Shown here: piece by piece, positions 11,228 through 24,309 of the stretch
How positions within the stretch are numbered: position 1 is the stretch's first letter
Layout of the letters: every line of letters starts with the position of its first letter
Notes under the pieces: model-generated
Database searches by the model: none
The model's input: the letters and a program-made list of their open reading frames with translations, nothing else
What the model was told of the DNA's origin: nothing
DNA from: Gongronella butleri
Taxonomy: Eukaryota; Mucoromycota; Mucoromycetes; Mucorales; Cunninghamellaceae
Assembly (NCBI GenBank): GCA_025201375.1
Contig: JAIWZP010000004.1
Span: forward strand, 930,001 to 994,000
Length of the DNA stretch: 64,000 bases
Direction of reading: 5' to 3'
Position numbers and translations under genes: made by a program

Positions 11228-12209
11228 GAGTCTTGGCGGGGCAAAAAGGAAGAAAGGGAGTGGAGGAGTCCCGCAGTTGCACAGCAGGGTCGTAGGAAAA
11301 TAAGGTTGTGAGCAGAAACGTGGATGCCTCCTTTTTTTATTTTAGCGATTGGTGGGCGAGTCCACAATGTCAGAAAGCCACGAGGAACGCGCGAGAAAAG
11401 AGCCGACAGGATAGAGACGGAGGGGAAGGGGAAAAGGAAGACAGCCTGATTTGTTCATTGCTTGGGGCATGACGTGTCTTGCACCTTGTCTTTTTGCCCT
11501 TGTCTTGTGCCACCCGTGCTTTGCTGCTTTCGGCAATCAAAGGCAAGCGTTTAATATAAGAGAGAACCCTCCTCCCCCCAATAGCTTTATTAAATGTGCG
11601 AGCAAGGAAAAAAGAAATGCCAACAATGTAGTCTGAGGGGAGCCATAGACTGGATGGAAAGCACAAATGAACAACAAAATAGAATAAAAAACACGAATTG
11701 ATCACGTTTTGGCGGCGACTGCAGGGCACACGGCACGCGCAATTGGGAAGAAAAAAAGGGAGAGAGGGTGAGGTGCCTTTTTTTATTTTTGCCCTCAGAC
11801 GGTAAAAAGACGTGACAACATAATTCCTGACGTCGTCATGTGCCATTGAGCCACTATGATTTTCTTTTGCCATCTCGCCCCTCCCCCCTTTTTTTTATTT
11901 TTTTTGGTAGCTGAAAATCAGAGCGTGTCAGGTGGGCTGGGTGGGATGCCAAAAAGGTCGAGAGCATGGCATCGAAATTGAACACAACACGGCAGTCGAC
12001 GAATTGGGCGATTTAAATAAAAAAAAAAAGTTGACTCCCATGGCCCGGAAGGGTCGTTGTGGCGACAGAAAAGCAACAAGCGATTGTCAAGGCTTATTGG
12101 CAAAGGGAAAGGATCGACAGTGGGGGTGCAAAAATAATGAGCGGCCGAAAAAAAAAACGACTCGGAAGACCAATTGGGGCGGATTTGGTCAAGTGCGCTT
12201 TGGAAACTC

Positions 12210-12218
12210 TATATAAAA
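12210..12218 (+). promoter_or_regulatory. TATA box of YPD1
   Basis: TATATAAAA about 146 bp upstream of the YPD1 ATG, followed by the CT-rich tract usual before fungal start sites. Confidence 0.5.
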
Positions 12219-12363
12219 AAAGCAAAAAGAACAAAAGCGCTCCCGATTCGGAGCGGCTTGTTTCGCTTTCTTTTACTTTCTTTTGCTTCGCTTTCTCTCT
12301 TTTTTCTCTCTCTTTTTCCTCCTTTCATCTTCCAGCAACCTCGCCTACACCCTTTAGCCCACC

Positions 12364-13086
12364 ATGTCTGCCACAAAGGAACCTATTACGCCTCCCGTGC
12401 ACGATACCAAAGACGACAAGGTAACAAAAAAAGAAAAAAGGCAACACGTCAGCGTGTTCTCCGTGTGAAAAAAGAAAACGAAACGCGCGTCCCCGCCCTC
12501 CTCTCCTTCAACGGGCACTGACGACTCTCTAGGAGCCCGCTCTGGACGATAAAAAGGCACCCAAAAAGGCTGACAAGGTGGTCAACCCTGACGATCTGAT
12601 TGATATGAACACGTTTGATCAACTTTTGGACATGGACGACGAAGATGATCACGAATTTTCCTACAGCATTGTGCTCAACTACTTTGAGCAGGCAGAGGAC
12701 ACGTTCAAAAACATGGACATTGCCTTGTAAGACTCCCCCGGACGCGCCAAAACCACGCGCTAATTGGCAAAAAAACACGCGTTTTTAACGCCTTTTGCCT
12801 TTTTTCCCGGTTTTTTTTTTGTAGGGAAAAGAAGGATTTGCCCGAGCTATCACGACTAGGCCATTTCCTCAAAGGCAGCTCAGCAGCCATTGGGTTGAAA
12901 AAGGTCAAGGCGACATGCGAAAAGATTCAAAATATCGGAAATCGGCAAGACGAGACGGGAACGACGGAATTGAGCGAGGACGACGCGCTCGGCAAGATTA
13001 CGCCTCTGCTACCTCAAGTCCAAGTCGAATATGCAGAGGCAGAGGATTATCTCAAGAACTTTTACGACGTCCAGGAAGCCAAATGA
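12364..13086 (+). CDS. YPD1: Histidine phosphotransferase YPD1 (phosphorelay intermediate)
   Basis: HPt protein of 170 residues. In fungi this protein passes phosphate from hybrid histidine kinases (SLN1 type) to response regulators SSK1 and SKN7 in osmotic and oxidative stress signalling. Exons 12364-12420, 12533-12726, 12825-13086. Residues 1-40 are a charged, low-complexity leader. The four-helix HPt domain follows, with LNYFEQAEDTF before and LGHFLKGSSAAIGL around the phospho-accepting histidine (about His97). The Lys and the small residues after the His are the usual HPt signature. The C-terminal helix is VEYAEAEDYLKNFY. A TATA box and CT-rich leader precede the ATG; AATAAA at 13522-13527 may be the poly(A) signal. 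Confidence 0.93.
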
Positions 13087-14255
13087 GCTGTGCTTGCCTG
13101 ATTTTTTTATATTTCTCACCCGTCGCACTCTTCTCGCTCGCTCCCCTAGCCCTCGCCATCCCCCATCCCACTCATTTTATTTTTGTTGTTCTTCTTCTCC
13201 TTGTTGTTGCGTGTGTACCCTTTTCCCATGTGTCAATCTTACCCGTGGCATGCCATCCCCCCCTCCCAAGCCCTTTTCAACCTGCTTGTATATCTCTTTC
13301 TTTTTTTATTTTTTTATTTTAGCTCTGCCCGCCTTCCCCCTCTCTCACTCTCCTCACATTAATGATCGATTTTTGGGTCACACTCAACAATTGGCTCCCC
13401 CCTCGCGCGCGCGAACACTCTTTGCTCCCCTTTTTCCAGCACTGTTGTATTTAGTCTTTTTTTTTCTTCCTTTGGTCTCTCTTTTTCTCTTTGATCCTCT
13501 CTTTTTCATTCATATTATGCCAATAAATTGGATATGGATGAACAGTTGCGCTTGGGAAAGCCACCGTGGGTGCCATGGGCAAAAGGACGTGGCTCTTTTG
13601 TGGGGGGCATCGGACGGTGGGGGTGCTTTCTTGTTTGAGCTGGAATGACATCATGCGGGCGACACAAATCACGTCCTGCACCCCCCAATTGCCCCAATTG
13701 ATCCCGACCCCCAAGTTGAAACGCGGCGATGCCATTGAGCTTGCCTTTAAGGGCGTCGCAGGTGGGCCCCTCCTTGCCAAATGGACTCCCTGTGTTCCCA
13801 AGTGGGCCCTGGCTCCCTTGCTTTTTTCTTTCTCCGTCAATCCCGACCATCTCGGCGACACGCGACACAAAAGGGAAGGGCCCGCAGAGCCGAGAAACAG
13901 CCATTTCATTCTTTTTTTCTTTTTGTATTTTATTGTGCCTTTTTCTCGTGCTCATGCATGGATAATAAGAGACGCAAGGAGGTGGCGAGGCGAGGTGAAG
14001 AAGGGGGGGGAGGGTGGCGGGGATGGGGGTGCACGCGGGAAACGATGATGCAATGGCATACAAACAAAAAAAAAAGGCAAAGATGGGGGGGGGGAAGTTG
14101 GACACGGCGGTCACTTTTTTTTTTGTTTTGTTCATCATGATTCTACTGCTGCGAGGGACTGATTAAAAAAAAAGGGGGAAGGGGGAGGGGGAGAGTGGGA
14201 AATGGAGAGAAAAAGTAATAGGAAAGAGGGCATTTGGCGCTCGATCATGCTAATT
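13087..14255. other. Convergent intergenic region YPD1 / USE1
   Basis: 1.17 kb between two 3' ends. It is T- and C-rich on the left and G-rich on the right (G runs near 14010 and 14085). Long open frames on both strands reflect this base bias; none shows a domain. Confidence 0.5.
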
Positions 14256-15557
14256 TCAAGCCTTTGGCAGGATTTTGATGGCGAAGAAGACAAAGACAAA
14301 GGTGATGCAGACAAAGAGAACGACGCCGAGATTCATGCAGGTCGTGCCCCATGACTTGGATTGGTGTGCATCCAGCCGCTGCCGCTCCATTTTCATACGC
14401 GTCAAATTGGCTTCCACCAGGGTATTTGCTTCTTGGAGAACCTGAAAAATAAAAGATATAAATTGAGCCCATTACCGCGCAACTTGTTTTTTACAGCGTA
14501 CCTTGTTGTCCTTGTTGAGCGTGTCGCCAAATTGCTGGGTATTCATTTTCAATTGCTTGGCCATCTTGCTCAAATCGTTGGTCATTTCATCGTGGAGTTG
14601 TCGGTGATGCTGCAGCACATGCTCAATGTTCACCGTCTCTTCCTCTCGCGTTTTGGCGCTGGAATATAAAATAAATATGGAAAAAAAAGTCATTTCGCGC
14701 CTTTCTTCTTCAATTCCCCATCAAATCTATTGTTTTCCACAGTGACTTACGTTGTGCGTGCACGCTGGCGCAGTGCCGGCTCGGATTCGGTAGGCGGCTG
14801 CGCGAGAGTCGCGTCACGAGGCGTGTCATCAAGTACATCTTCATCCAGGTCGTCCCAGCCGTCCATATCCTTGCCGCCCTCGCCACTGCCGTCGTCGCCG
14901 CGCTTGTCCTGTGCTGCGTGGTCGCTTTCGTCGTCATTGGCGTGCGTGCGACCAGCATCCGCGTCATGATCTGCGCCGCGCTTCATCTTTGTCAGCCATT
15001 CAGGCTCAGGCTGCTCCAAATGCTGCAATTGCGCAAGGTACGCCTTGCGCCCCTGTTCGGCCACGAGCACACCCACGGCGTGTGGCGGCTGCTGTCGCTG
15101 CTCGTCTGTTGGCGTCTGGATGGTCTGGTTTTCTTCAATTTGATCGTTTTCTTCGTTTTTCGCTTCGCTGGGCGGCCGCGCATCTCGAATCATCTGTTTT
15201 ACATACTGGATACGTGCGTCATAGTCGGTGGACGACCTAGTCAAAAGGGACGCGGCGCGTCAGCCGCTCGTTCCTGGGCACATTTTCGATGTTTTCCGGT
15301 TTTTTTTCTTTTTTTACCTGGAGTCGCGTTGCCTGACGCGCTGCGCAAGGAATTCGAGATATGTGATATACTAAACAAGAAAAAAGAGCATAGAGACGTG
15401 AGTTGTAGACGCGGCCATCGGGCCTCGTTCGTGTCCTTACCGATGCATACTTGTGTTTTTGCGAAAAAGACCAAGAAGACACGTCGTCTTCCTGGCACTT
15501 TTGCTCGCAGTGCTGAAGCAGACGCAGCATATTCGTCTCGTCTGTCGTTGGCACCAT
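14256..15557 (-). CDS. USE1: SNARE protein USE1
   Basis: ER-localised Q-SNARE of 332 residues that works with SEC20, UFE1 and SEC22 in Golgi-to-ER retrograde fusion. Five exons (minus): 15557-15441, 15370-15318, 15236-14751, 14658-14502, 14441-14256. The N-terminal helix NMLRLLQHCEQKC continues into YITYLEFLAQRVRQRD. A long acidic linker follows, then the SNARE region with REEETVNIEHVLQHHRQLH, DLSKMAKQLKMNTQQFGDTL and KDNKVLQEANTLVEANL. A single C-terminal membrane anchor (CMNLGVVLFVCITFVFVFFA) ends in ILPKA. This tail-anchored layout and the ETVNIEHVLQHHR block are specific to USE1. The start chosen is the ATG after an in-frame T-rich leader; a start further upstream is possible. Confidence 0.92.
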
Positions 15558-17518
15558 GGAGCACGTTTTGGGGGCACGTGGATTCGAGAGAAAAATAGAG
15601 AAAGGGCGAAAAAAAAAGAACAAAGAGCGAAAGAGAGCACTACGAGAAAGTGAAAGATGGGGAAAAGGACAGCGGATGGACCAACGTGGCTGACTTTCAA
15701 TGCGCGCGGACTTTTAATCACCTCGCCCTGCTCGTCAATGCTGATTTTCCAAGGAGCAAGAGGAAAGAACCAAGGTCATCCCGCACTTTGATCTAGCCAA
15801 ATCACCTGTCATTTGAGAGCTGTTGTCTCTGCCCCAGTCATCCATTCATTCCAGAATTTCAAGTCGTAACGATGACTTTCCTTTTGAGAAATCGGCTCAG
15901 ATGCCCATTTTACAAATTTGATCCAGTTTTGGACCTTGCCAAGTGGCCCTCGTTCGTCGCATACAATTTACAATAGATGCCTTTGAATTGTACCAAGCGC
16001 GTACTACAGAACAGCAAAGGAGATCAATTAGGTCATAGGCAAGAAAATCGTGTTAAATGCGTGTTTTATCGTTTCTGGTTGTTTGACGATGAAATCATAA
16101 TCTCCAGGGGACCATGTGTCTGCTAAATATTATTTCAGCCCTTCTCGTTCGAATGAGCCCACCCTCGCGGCATTGCGAGCATAGGAAGCCGAGCAACGAC
16201 GATTTTCAGAATGGAGGATTTTTCAACTGTACAGTCAAGGATTTGAAAATGGAAATTTAGGTCGTCAGGTCGCCACGCCATTCAACCACATCTCATTCAG
16301 CGATAAAAATGAAATAAAAACCACAAGTCCATTGACTAGTTTTGGCGTAAATGCGTTTAATGTCCTATTTTCGGCACAAGGACCTCTTAACGAATGATGA
16401 CTGTATCTTCGAGATACTTGCACCAACAGAAAGAGCATGGCTCGCTGCATACGGGAACGTCCGTGATCAATGAAAAAAGTGCTTTGGCATTTTTGACATG
16501 GTTTTAAATTCATAAGCATTTTCGACGCGTGATAAACCGCGTCAAACGTCAACGGGCACGCGTCTGCTACAAATCAAATCCATGCATCTGATATGCCTCT
16601 TGCCAGTGGACGCGTCGGCGCGGTTCTATGGATGCATTTTCCTCGTGCAATTCGCGCTTGAAATTAAATACAAAATCACAAAGTGCTCGTCAGCCAGCAA
16701 GCCAATCCTGCTCTTTTTTTTTTTTAGCATTTTCCGTGGTTTCTCCATGCGATGAATCTTGTGCGCAAGTTTGGTGTCATTCTGCAGACTCAATTTTTCC
16801 ATTTTCGTTTAGGAGCTCGCCACGACCATAATTTTGATTTGCATGTGTCGCGCTTCAAAGGCCTTTGACAGCTGCGGGGCAAGTTCAATTCGGGGTTTCT
16901 AGCTCACCATGACACGTTACGATGCGTTTCGCGGCGCTACAGTGCCTGGTTTCCCGGTCGCCGCTTATTTTTGTTAAAATTAACACTTGAAAGGGCATCT
17001 CTGGACAAACATGTTTGAATGGCCCTAACCTTAAAAAAAGATGAGAAGCGAGGTACAAAACCAATAATGTCACATTTTCTCGGCAATGATTCGTGTTGTA
17101 TTCGCCCACTAAATGGACAATTACGCGCTTTGCTCCATTTGACATCTCTGGATAAAATTCTTGTGGAAAATTATTTCAAAACTCGATCCAATGAGTTCAA
17201 TGGCCATAAGGAACAGCAATTGATCCACATTTGACGAAGTTCAGATCACTTCTACATCGTCAGGAATGTGTTGAATTGGTGTCTTTTAGCATTTTTGATG
17301 CACTGCCACATGTTGCTTGAGAATTGCGCGCATTAAATCCTGCTGTAGATGCTTCTGCGTTGCTGGTTGCGAGTTCTGTATCAAATCGGAAACCATGGAT
17401 TATAAACATCGTCGCGTAAAACTCAAATTTAGCATTTTTGGACTTTTATGAATTTTTGACGGATTTTCTTTTTATTAATACATTGTAGATCGCGTCTATG
17501 CAAAAAAGAGCCCTCTAT
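15558..17518. other. Repeat island without a gene
   Basis: USE1 upstream region up to about 15750, then diverged repeat sequence to the end of ARG8. It includes a family A copy at 16140-16690. No intact coding frame with family features was found. Confidence 0.6.
16140..16690 (+). repeat. Interspersed repeat family A, copy 1
   Basis: Direct homologue of 27645-28200, and inverted homologue of 38990-39535 and, more weakly, of 23640-24290. The conserved core at 16521-16545 is an imperfect palindrome with arms TCGACGCG and CGCGTCAA around GTGATAAAC; it is identical to 28037-28061. Other shared blocks are CCCAC(C/T)CTCGCGGCA near the left end and AAATCAAATCCATGCA near 16567. Confidence 0.8.
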
Positions 17519-19124
<1,606 letters not shown>

Positions 19125-19378
19125 AGTTGTGGAAAGAAAACAAAAAAAAAGACAAAAATAAAAAAGAGGGTGATTAAAAGACGCTTGCTCTATTTATGAA
19201 AAAATAAAAAAGCCTCGGATGACTCACTCCTGCAAGAAATGACAGCCGCCGCTCTTTTAAAGATCTCACGGGCCCTGTGAAATCGATCAATGGGTTTTTA
19301 TTCGCGCAAAGCGCATGGTATCTTGTATTTTTTTTTCGCGTTTCGAGGACGTTCTCCCCCGTCACACACCATTTATTC

Positions 19379-20016
19379 TCATGGCTCGGTTGACTTGACT
19401 CGCCGCTGTACTTTGTCCTCTACAAAAAAAAAAAGTAAAAAAAAAAGAAAAAGGACCATCGGGTGAGCATTTTGGCCAATCGTCGCGGCGCAATCTGCGC
19501 GAATCGATGTCGTTCTCACCAAGATGCCTTGCATACTGGTCCAATTCTTTGGCAACCTTTTCCATCTCGACGGCTTGCTGGTGAATGTCGTCAATTTGAT
19601 CAATAAACATGGAAAAATCGGCATCTGTGGGGATAAAAAAAAGCCATTGAACGTCGTCAGAGGGGAAATGCGAGGCAGAATGGGTAATGCGAGGCTTACA
19701 AGTGTTTTGCACGCGTGATATCTCGCGCACAAGACGCTGGCTCATGCGCGACATCTCGCTGTATTTGTCTTTTGTCGTCTTATTCATGGTTTGAAGCAGC
19801 TGGCAGTCGTCCGAGAGCACTGTGGAATTAAAAAGAATAAGCCGCGTGGTCCATTGAGACAAAGGGGGAGGGGGAGGACCTGCCTTGCAGCTCGCCACGC
19901 GTGTAGTCAGCCAGCTTGCGGAACGCCGTCTCTGTCAACCGGTCGATATGCTCTTTTTGAAGCTGTTGGTGCGCACTCTCCGGTTTCATGGTGTCGTCTT
20001 GCGTGGGCGCCGCCAT
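19379..20016 (-). CDS. BLOC1S2: BLOC-1 subunit 2 homologue
   Basis: Small helical protein of 132 residues that resembles BLOC1S2, a subunit of the BLOC-1 (and BORC) complexes in endosome and lysosome sorting. Exons (minus) 20016-19884, 19819-19700, 19624-19520, 19419-19379. The core reads AFRKLADYTRGELQV, SDDCQLLQTMNKTTKDKY, MFIDQIDDIHQQAVEMEK and KELDQYARHLEDKVQ; this matches the family pattern YLTGEL, YKLLENMNKLTSLKY, LDQINVIEEQV and LDAYSKKLE. The whole chain is predicted coiled coil. Intron 1 appears to be GC-AG (CAAG|GCAGGT); the only nearby GT would break frame. Most yeasts have lost or strongly diverged this subunit. Lies 254 bp upstream of ARG8 and 238 bp downstream of RGD1. Confidence 0.82.
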
Positions 20017-20254
20017 TGGGAAGCACCGAGCGTGTTAGGTACGATAACAAAAAAAGGATGAAAAAAGCGCTGGATGGAGCAATTTCGTCATTTCAAGCTT
20101 TTATTTTTGAAATGCCGCCAAAGTTCACCTGCTGTGCGTCTACAGTTGCACAAAGGCGCAAAATAAGAAGGAACAATGAAATGGAAGAGCCATTGGGGCA
20201 GGGGAGAGCAGCAGAAAAAAGAAGAGGGGGGTATGGCAATTTGCGAGGAAATAA

Positions 20255-22907
20255 TCACTGATCGGCCTCAAAGATGAGCGCATAGTTCTCGAGGATCGTC
20301 TGCACAGCCTTAACCTGCAATTGGGTCTCTGTGAACCGTTGCGAGTCATGCTGCCCTGGCGACGTCACGCTACTCGTCTCATTGCCCATCAGTGTCATGC
20401 CAAAGATGGTTGCAAGATTCGACGCGCCCATTTTGTTGTACCGCTGGTGCTTCTGCACACTGCAAAATGAAAAAGTTCGCGTCAGATCGCATCATGATAG
20501 GAAAAAGACGCGTCAAATCGCGTCGTAAATGAAAAAAAAAAGACGTGACTTACGTATCCAAATGGCACATCAAGTATTTCAAAGTGGCATAGTGCGCGTC
20601 TGGCAGGTCATTAATCACGGCATGCAGACCAAGGACGCGCTTAATGTCGTCGTCAATCTCTACGAATAAAAAAAAAGACGGGGATGAGCGCGCTTGTTCG
20701 CATCGTATGGTTTCAAAATCGTGCTTACGCGCCGCATTGAGGAATTGTTGATAGGAAGCCAAGGGAAACAGAGGGTCGGGCAGCTCCCTGAACCACAGCT
20801 TGAGCACACTTGTAATATTGTTGATGTCCGACAGATACTCTTCGGAATTGAGGTTCACATTGGCACAATCTAGCGAAAAAAAAAAAAGGAACGTTGAGAT
20901 TTGCTCGTTTCCTTCTCTTTTTTTTATAGATGCTTACCACGATCAAACGCGCCCTTGAGCTTTTGAATTTGGCTATTTGTGCCCGAGAGGCGGTAGATGC
21001 CGACAACATTCAGACCATACGTTTCGACGGCCTCTGCGCATTTGCGCAGGATCCATGGGACTTCTTGCTGGTCGCGCACGAGCAATGTGTTCAATGGCAC
21101 ACCAAACACCGGGTTCGGGTTGACAGCGGCTGCGGCGGGCGCTGCAGGCGCCACCATGTTGTAGTCTTTGTATGGAGAGTCATTTTTGCCGCCCTTTGGT
21201 GCACCACTATTGCCTGTGCGCCCGTGATACGTGTTGATATACAGCGCAATATCCGCATCCTTGTCAATTTTCTCCGTCAGCGACCGCAGACCAAGTCCAT
21301 CGTCATTATCTAGCGCAATGCCATCCGCAGCAAGTGCCTCCTCGTAAATATACGAGTAGCGCGCCAATTGGTATCGCAGCGCCACACAACACTCATCGTC
21401 GATCGCTTTCAGGTCCTGCACGTCAACATAGACAAAAAATGGAAAGAAAAAGAAAAAACGAGAAAAACACGAGAAAAAAAAGAATGAGGCATATTTGTCT
21501 CGTTGGTGTGACATTTGCTTACCGTCAGAATCTTGGGCAGATGGATTTGATAATACTCTTGGCGCGACGCATTGGTGGTCTGCAGCTGCTGCCTGTAATT
21601 CTTATCGGCGACCGTGACTTTGTACCTGGCCTCTTCCTCCATCCGATTCAGCTAGGCACACGACAATTGGAAACAGAAAAAAAAAAAAAAAAGGAGTCAA
21701 TTTCGCGCCCTCCTTCCTTTTCTTGCCAACCCCCCGTCGTCTGCGGCTCCTCCTGAGTTGGTCTTACCTGCGCTGGCGTCTTTGAGTTTTTAAACAGGCC
21801 TTTTTTGGGGACGTGGAGCGGGTCGTTGTTTTTCTGCATGACCGTGCGCTCCCAATCTTCATTCTGGCTCTCATACTTTTGCTTCATCTATGGACAATCA
21901 GCGGTCAGTCATCATCCTTGGCCTATTGATGCCCATTTTCAATTTTTATACCTTTTCCAGATTCGTGTCGGCGTCACCTAGCAGCTTTTCAAATCGCGTG
22001 CCTGTCTCTTTGACCTGAAAAAGCGGATCAGCATACTCCGCCAGGTGACCCCCAGGGCGCGCTTGTCAAGAATGTGCGGTTGTTTACCTGCTTCCTTCCT
22101 CTTTCAGTGTCCTTGTGCAACAAAAGCAAATCATCCGCTACTTCCGTGATGTTGCTTGCAAACTTGATGCGCTGCTCGGCCACCTTCTCGTGCACCTTGA
22201 GCATAGAAATCCACGCATCGCCATAGGTCCTGAGGAAAAAAAAAAATTCAAAAATTTCAGCGACGGGCATGCCAAGGCGCGTCACAGTTCTCATACACAC
22301 GGCCTGCATTTGTTCCTTTCTTTACCCTGAGCGCGGATGCGACTTGTCAAACGTCTCGCTCATCGATTGCGCAAGCTTGGCCATCTGCTTGCCATATTCT
22401 TCCTCAATGGCAGCACGCTTCTTCATAAACATGCTCGCATCCTGAATCATCGGTGATATAAAAACGAGAGCGGATCAGCAACGGCAAAGAGCTAAGTGGC
22501 AGCCCAATGGCGCTCTTTTTGTGTGTGTGCGTGTATGCGTTTGTGTGCGTGTACCTTGACCCCTTGCATGTCTTCCTTGACCTTGTCCAATAGGCATTGT
22601 AGGCCGCACTAGAGATGCCAAACGAACAAAAAGATTGATTCAAGGTTAGCTCATACATGAAAAGTCAAAAAAGAACGCCCAATTCTGTCAAATCGCCAAT
22701 TGCAAGCACGCAATGATCTTTTTTCCCATCCATTTGTTTTTCTCCTCTATCCCATCGACTTGCATCCATTTCCACTAGGCGCTCAATCACGTCGTCTGAT
22801 TTTTTCGCGTCTGTTAAACCTCCGGCTTGCATGGACGAGCCCTGAGAGAATGGCGACAGCAGCGTCGGGTCTCTGATCTCGTCTGGTTTCATCATTGTTG
22901 ACATCAT
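20255..22907 (-). CDS. RGD1: F-BAR / RhoGAP protein (RGD1 type)
   Basis: Rho GTPase-activating protein of 565 residues with a membrane-binding F-BAR domain; yeast RGD1 acts on Rho3/Rho4 at growth sites. Eleven exons (minus): 22907-22764, 22608-22555, 22441-22326, 22229-22088, 22014-21952, 21887-21768, 21651-21523, 21415-20938, 20869-20729, 20659-20554, 20459-20255. F-BAR covers about residues 48-260 (LQCLLDKVKEDMQ, FMKKRAAIEEEYGKQMAKLA, WISMLKVHEKVAEQRIKFA). RhoGAP follows at about 340-560, with FGVPLNTLL, the arginine finger in GIYRLSG, LKLWFRELPDPLFP, and KMGASNLATIFGMTL. The first intron is uncertain: the best in-frame choice uses a GC donor (GAT|GCAAGT). The first 48 residues are therefore less sure than the rest. 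Confidence 0.92.
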
Positions 22908-23389
22908 TGGTTGGAATTGAGTGTGGCAAGCGCGTAGAGTGGTGAAAAAAACTCAATCTGTCAAAAAAAAAAGAGGTAATAAAGAAAGGCAAGAGAAAGA
23001 AAAAGGGAAAAAAGTGAAAAAAGGAGGGGGAACAGGAAAAAAAAACTGGTTGCCTTTTTGGTATGCGTCTGAACGACTTGCAGCCGTATCGTCCTTTGTG
23101 CAACTTTCCATCTTGCGCGATTGTTTTTATGCACGCTTCACAATGGTACACCACGTGACTTGGCTGCGGGGCACTCGCCAAATTCACAATTTTTGACGTT
23201 TCTGGGAAAATCCTCACGTTCAAACAATGAAAACGTACGTCGAAGATTTACGGGTGTGAGAACAAGCAGCCCTATTTATTGCCAGCCTGCACCTGTGCCC
23301 CTGAAAATCGCATCATTTCTAGCACCGCTGCGGCGTTTTGATAAAAAAAATAAAAAGCAGAGCAAATTGCTGTTCTGCATAGAACGACG

Positions 23390-23600
23390 CACAATGCTTT
23401 TGACGTATCAAAAGCAACTGTTGAATACCTATCGAACGAGACTAGTTTCACCGATGGATGACCAAAGATAGCAGAGAAAATACACTTTTCAGCAAAATCT
23501 TCAATGGTGATTTGCTCGACAACGGTCTTGTCGACCTGTGATTTTTATTCCAGATATACTAACGAACAAAGGGGCAAGGCATCTAACGGGATGACTTGCA
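23390..23600 (+). repeat. Family B repeat fragment
   Basis: Matches 55180-55410 and 2030-2260 in order: GTATCAAAAG/CGTGTCGAGG region, CTATCGAACGAGAC, GATGGATGACCAAA, GCAGAGAAAATACACTTTTC, and the CTCGACAACGGTCT block that ends in AGGCATCTAACGGGATGACT. Confidence 0.65.
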
Positions 23601-23639
23601 GCGCGCTGGAGGCGCGCCAAGCGCAAATCAAAAATGGCC

Positions 23640-24290
23640 ATCTCAGAGCCCCAAAATCAAAATCGAAAAAATGGGTCTCCAAAATCCCTCCAAACTTGCA
23701 CACAAGAGGCAGCACAAAGCGAAACCACGAAATATGCCAAAAAAGAGCGAAGTAGACTTGCTGGTTGGCAAGCAATTCGTGATTTTAGAATAAACTTTAC
23801 AGACGAATTGCACGCGGAAGCGCGTCCTTAGAGCCGCACCGACGCGTCCACTACAAAAGAGGCACCAGGTGCATAAATTTGACTTGAAACAGGCGCGCCT
23901 AAATCAAAGTCTGACGCGGGGTTTCACGCGTCCAAGTTGCCCCGCAAATAGGTTATTCGCATCGGTTCCGTCTGGAACTCGTTTTCTAAAGTGATCATTG
24001 ATAGTCACGTACAATGAAGATCGTGCTCTTTCTAACGAGCTGCGTTTCGAGGATCTGCGGCCAGTCTTAGTTGAGGTAGCCTTGTGGCAAAATTACGAAG
24101 CAAATTACACTTTACGCCACAGCCAGTCAATGGAACCCGGGGTTTTATGGTATTTTCATTGGTAAATGGATGCATTCTACCATGTGGTTGAATGTCGCCG
24201 CAATCCAAGGACCTGATTTTCTGCCGTTTAAAATTCGTGACTGTACCCCTTGGAAAATCGGTGGAAAATCGTGCTTTTTTCAATTCGCCA
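23640..24290 (-). repeat. Interspersed repeat family A, copy 2 (inverted)
   Basis: Same orientation as 38840-39535. Shared blocks are AAAATGGGTCTCCAAAA (23668 and 38881), the palindromic core at 23911-23934, and CCCTTGGAAAATCG (near 24250) versus CTCCTTGGAAAATTCG (near 39465). Confidence 0.65.
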
Positions 24291-24309
24291 TGGGGCACAA
24301 TCGGGTGCT

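Larger units (their letters stand above)
10451..12363. other. Intergenic, no gene seen
   Basis: DRG1 3' region and YPD1 upstream region. A candidate poly(A) signal AATAAA lies at 10515-10520. A 38-T tract lies at 11188-11225. The minus-strand open frame at 11370-11873 is low-complexity and matches no family I know. No tRNA-like A/B boxes were found. Confidence 0.5.

Noticed and set aside
11370..11873. 167-codon minus-strand frame in the DRG1-YPD1 interval
   Set aside because: Low-complexity, no motif and no supporting splice partners.
13515..14138. Long overlapping frames on both strands between YPD1 and USE1
   Set aside because: Explained by G/C- and T-rich base bias; no domain and no codon pattern like the real genes.
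16265..16552. DAVYHASK-containing frames in two family A copies, considered as a transposon protein
   Set aside because: Similarity follows the DNA repeat; frames are short, broken and not preserved in the inverted copies.
16870..16910. B-box-like GTTCAATTC, considered as a tRNA
   Set aside because: No acceptor or T-stem pairing and no A box; no tRNA was found anywhere in the window.
20506..20526. GACGCGTC..CGCGTCGT in an RGD1 intron, considered as a family A core
   Set aside because: Short CGCGTC words are common across this genome's introns; no flanking family A sequence is present.
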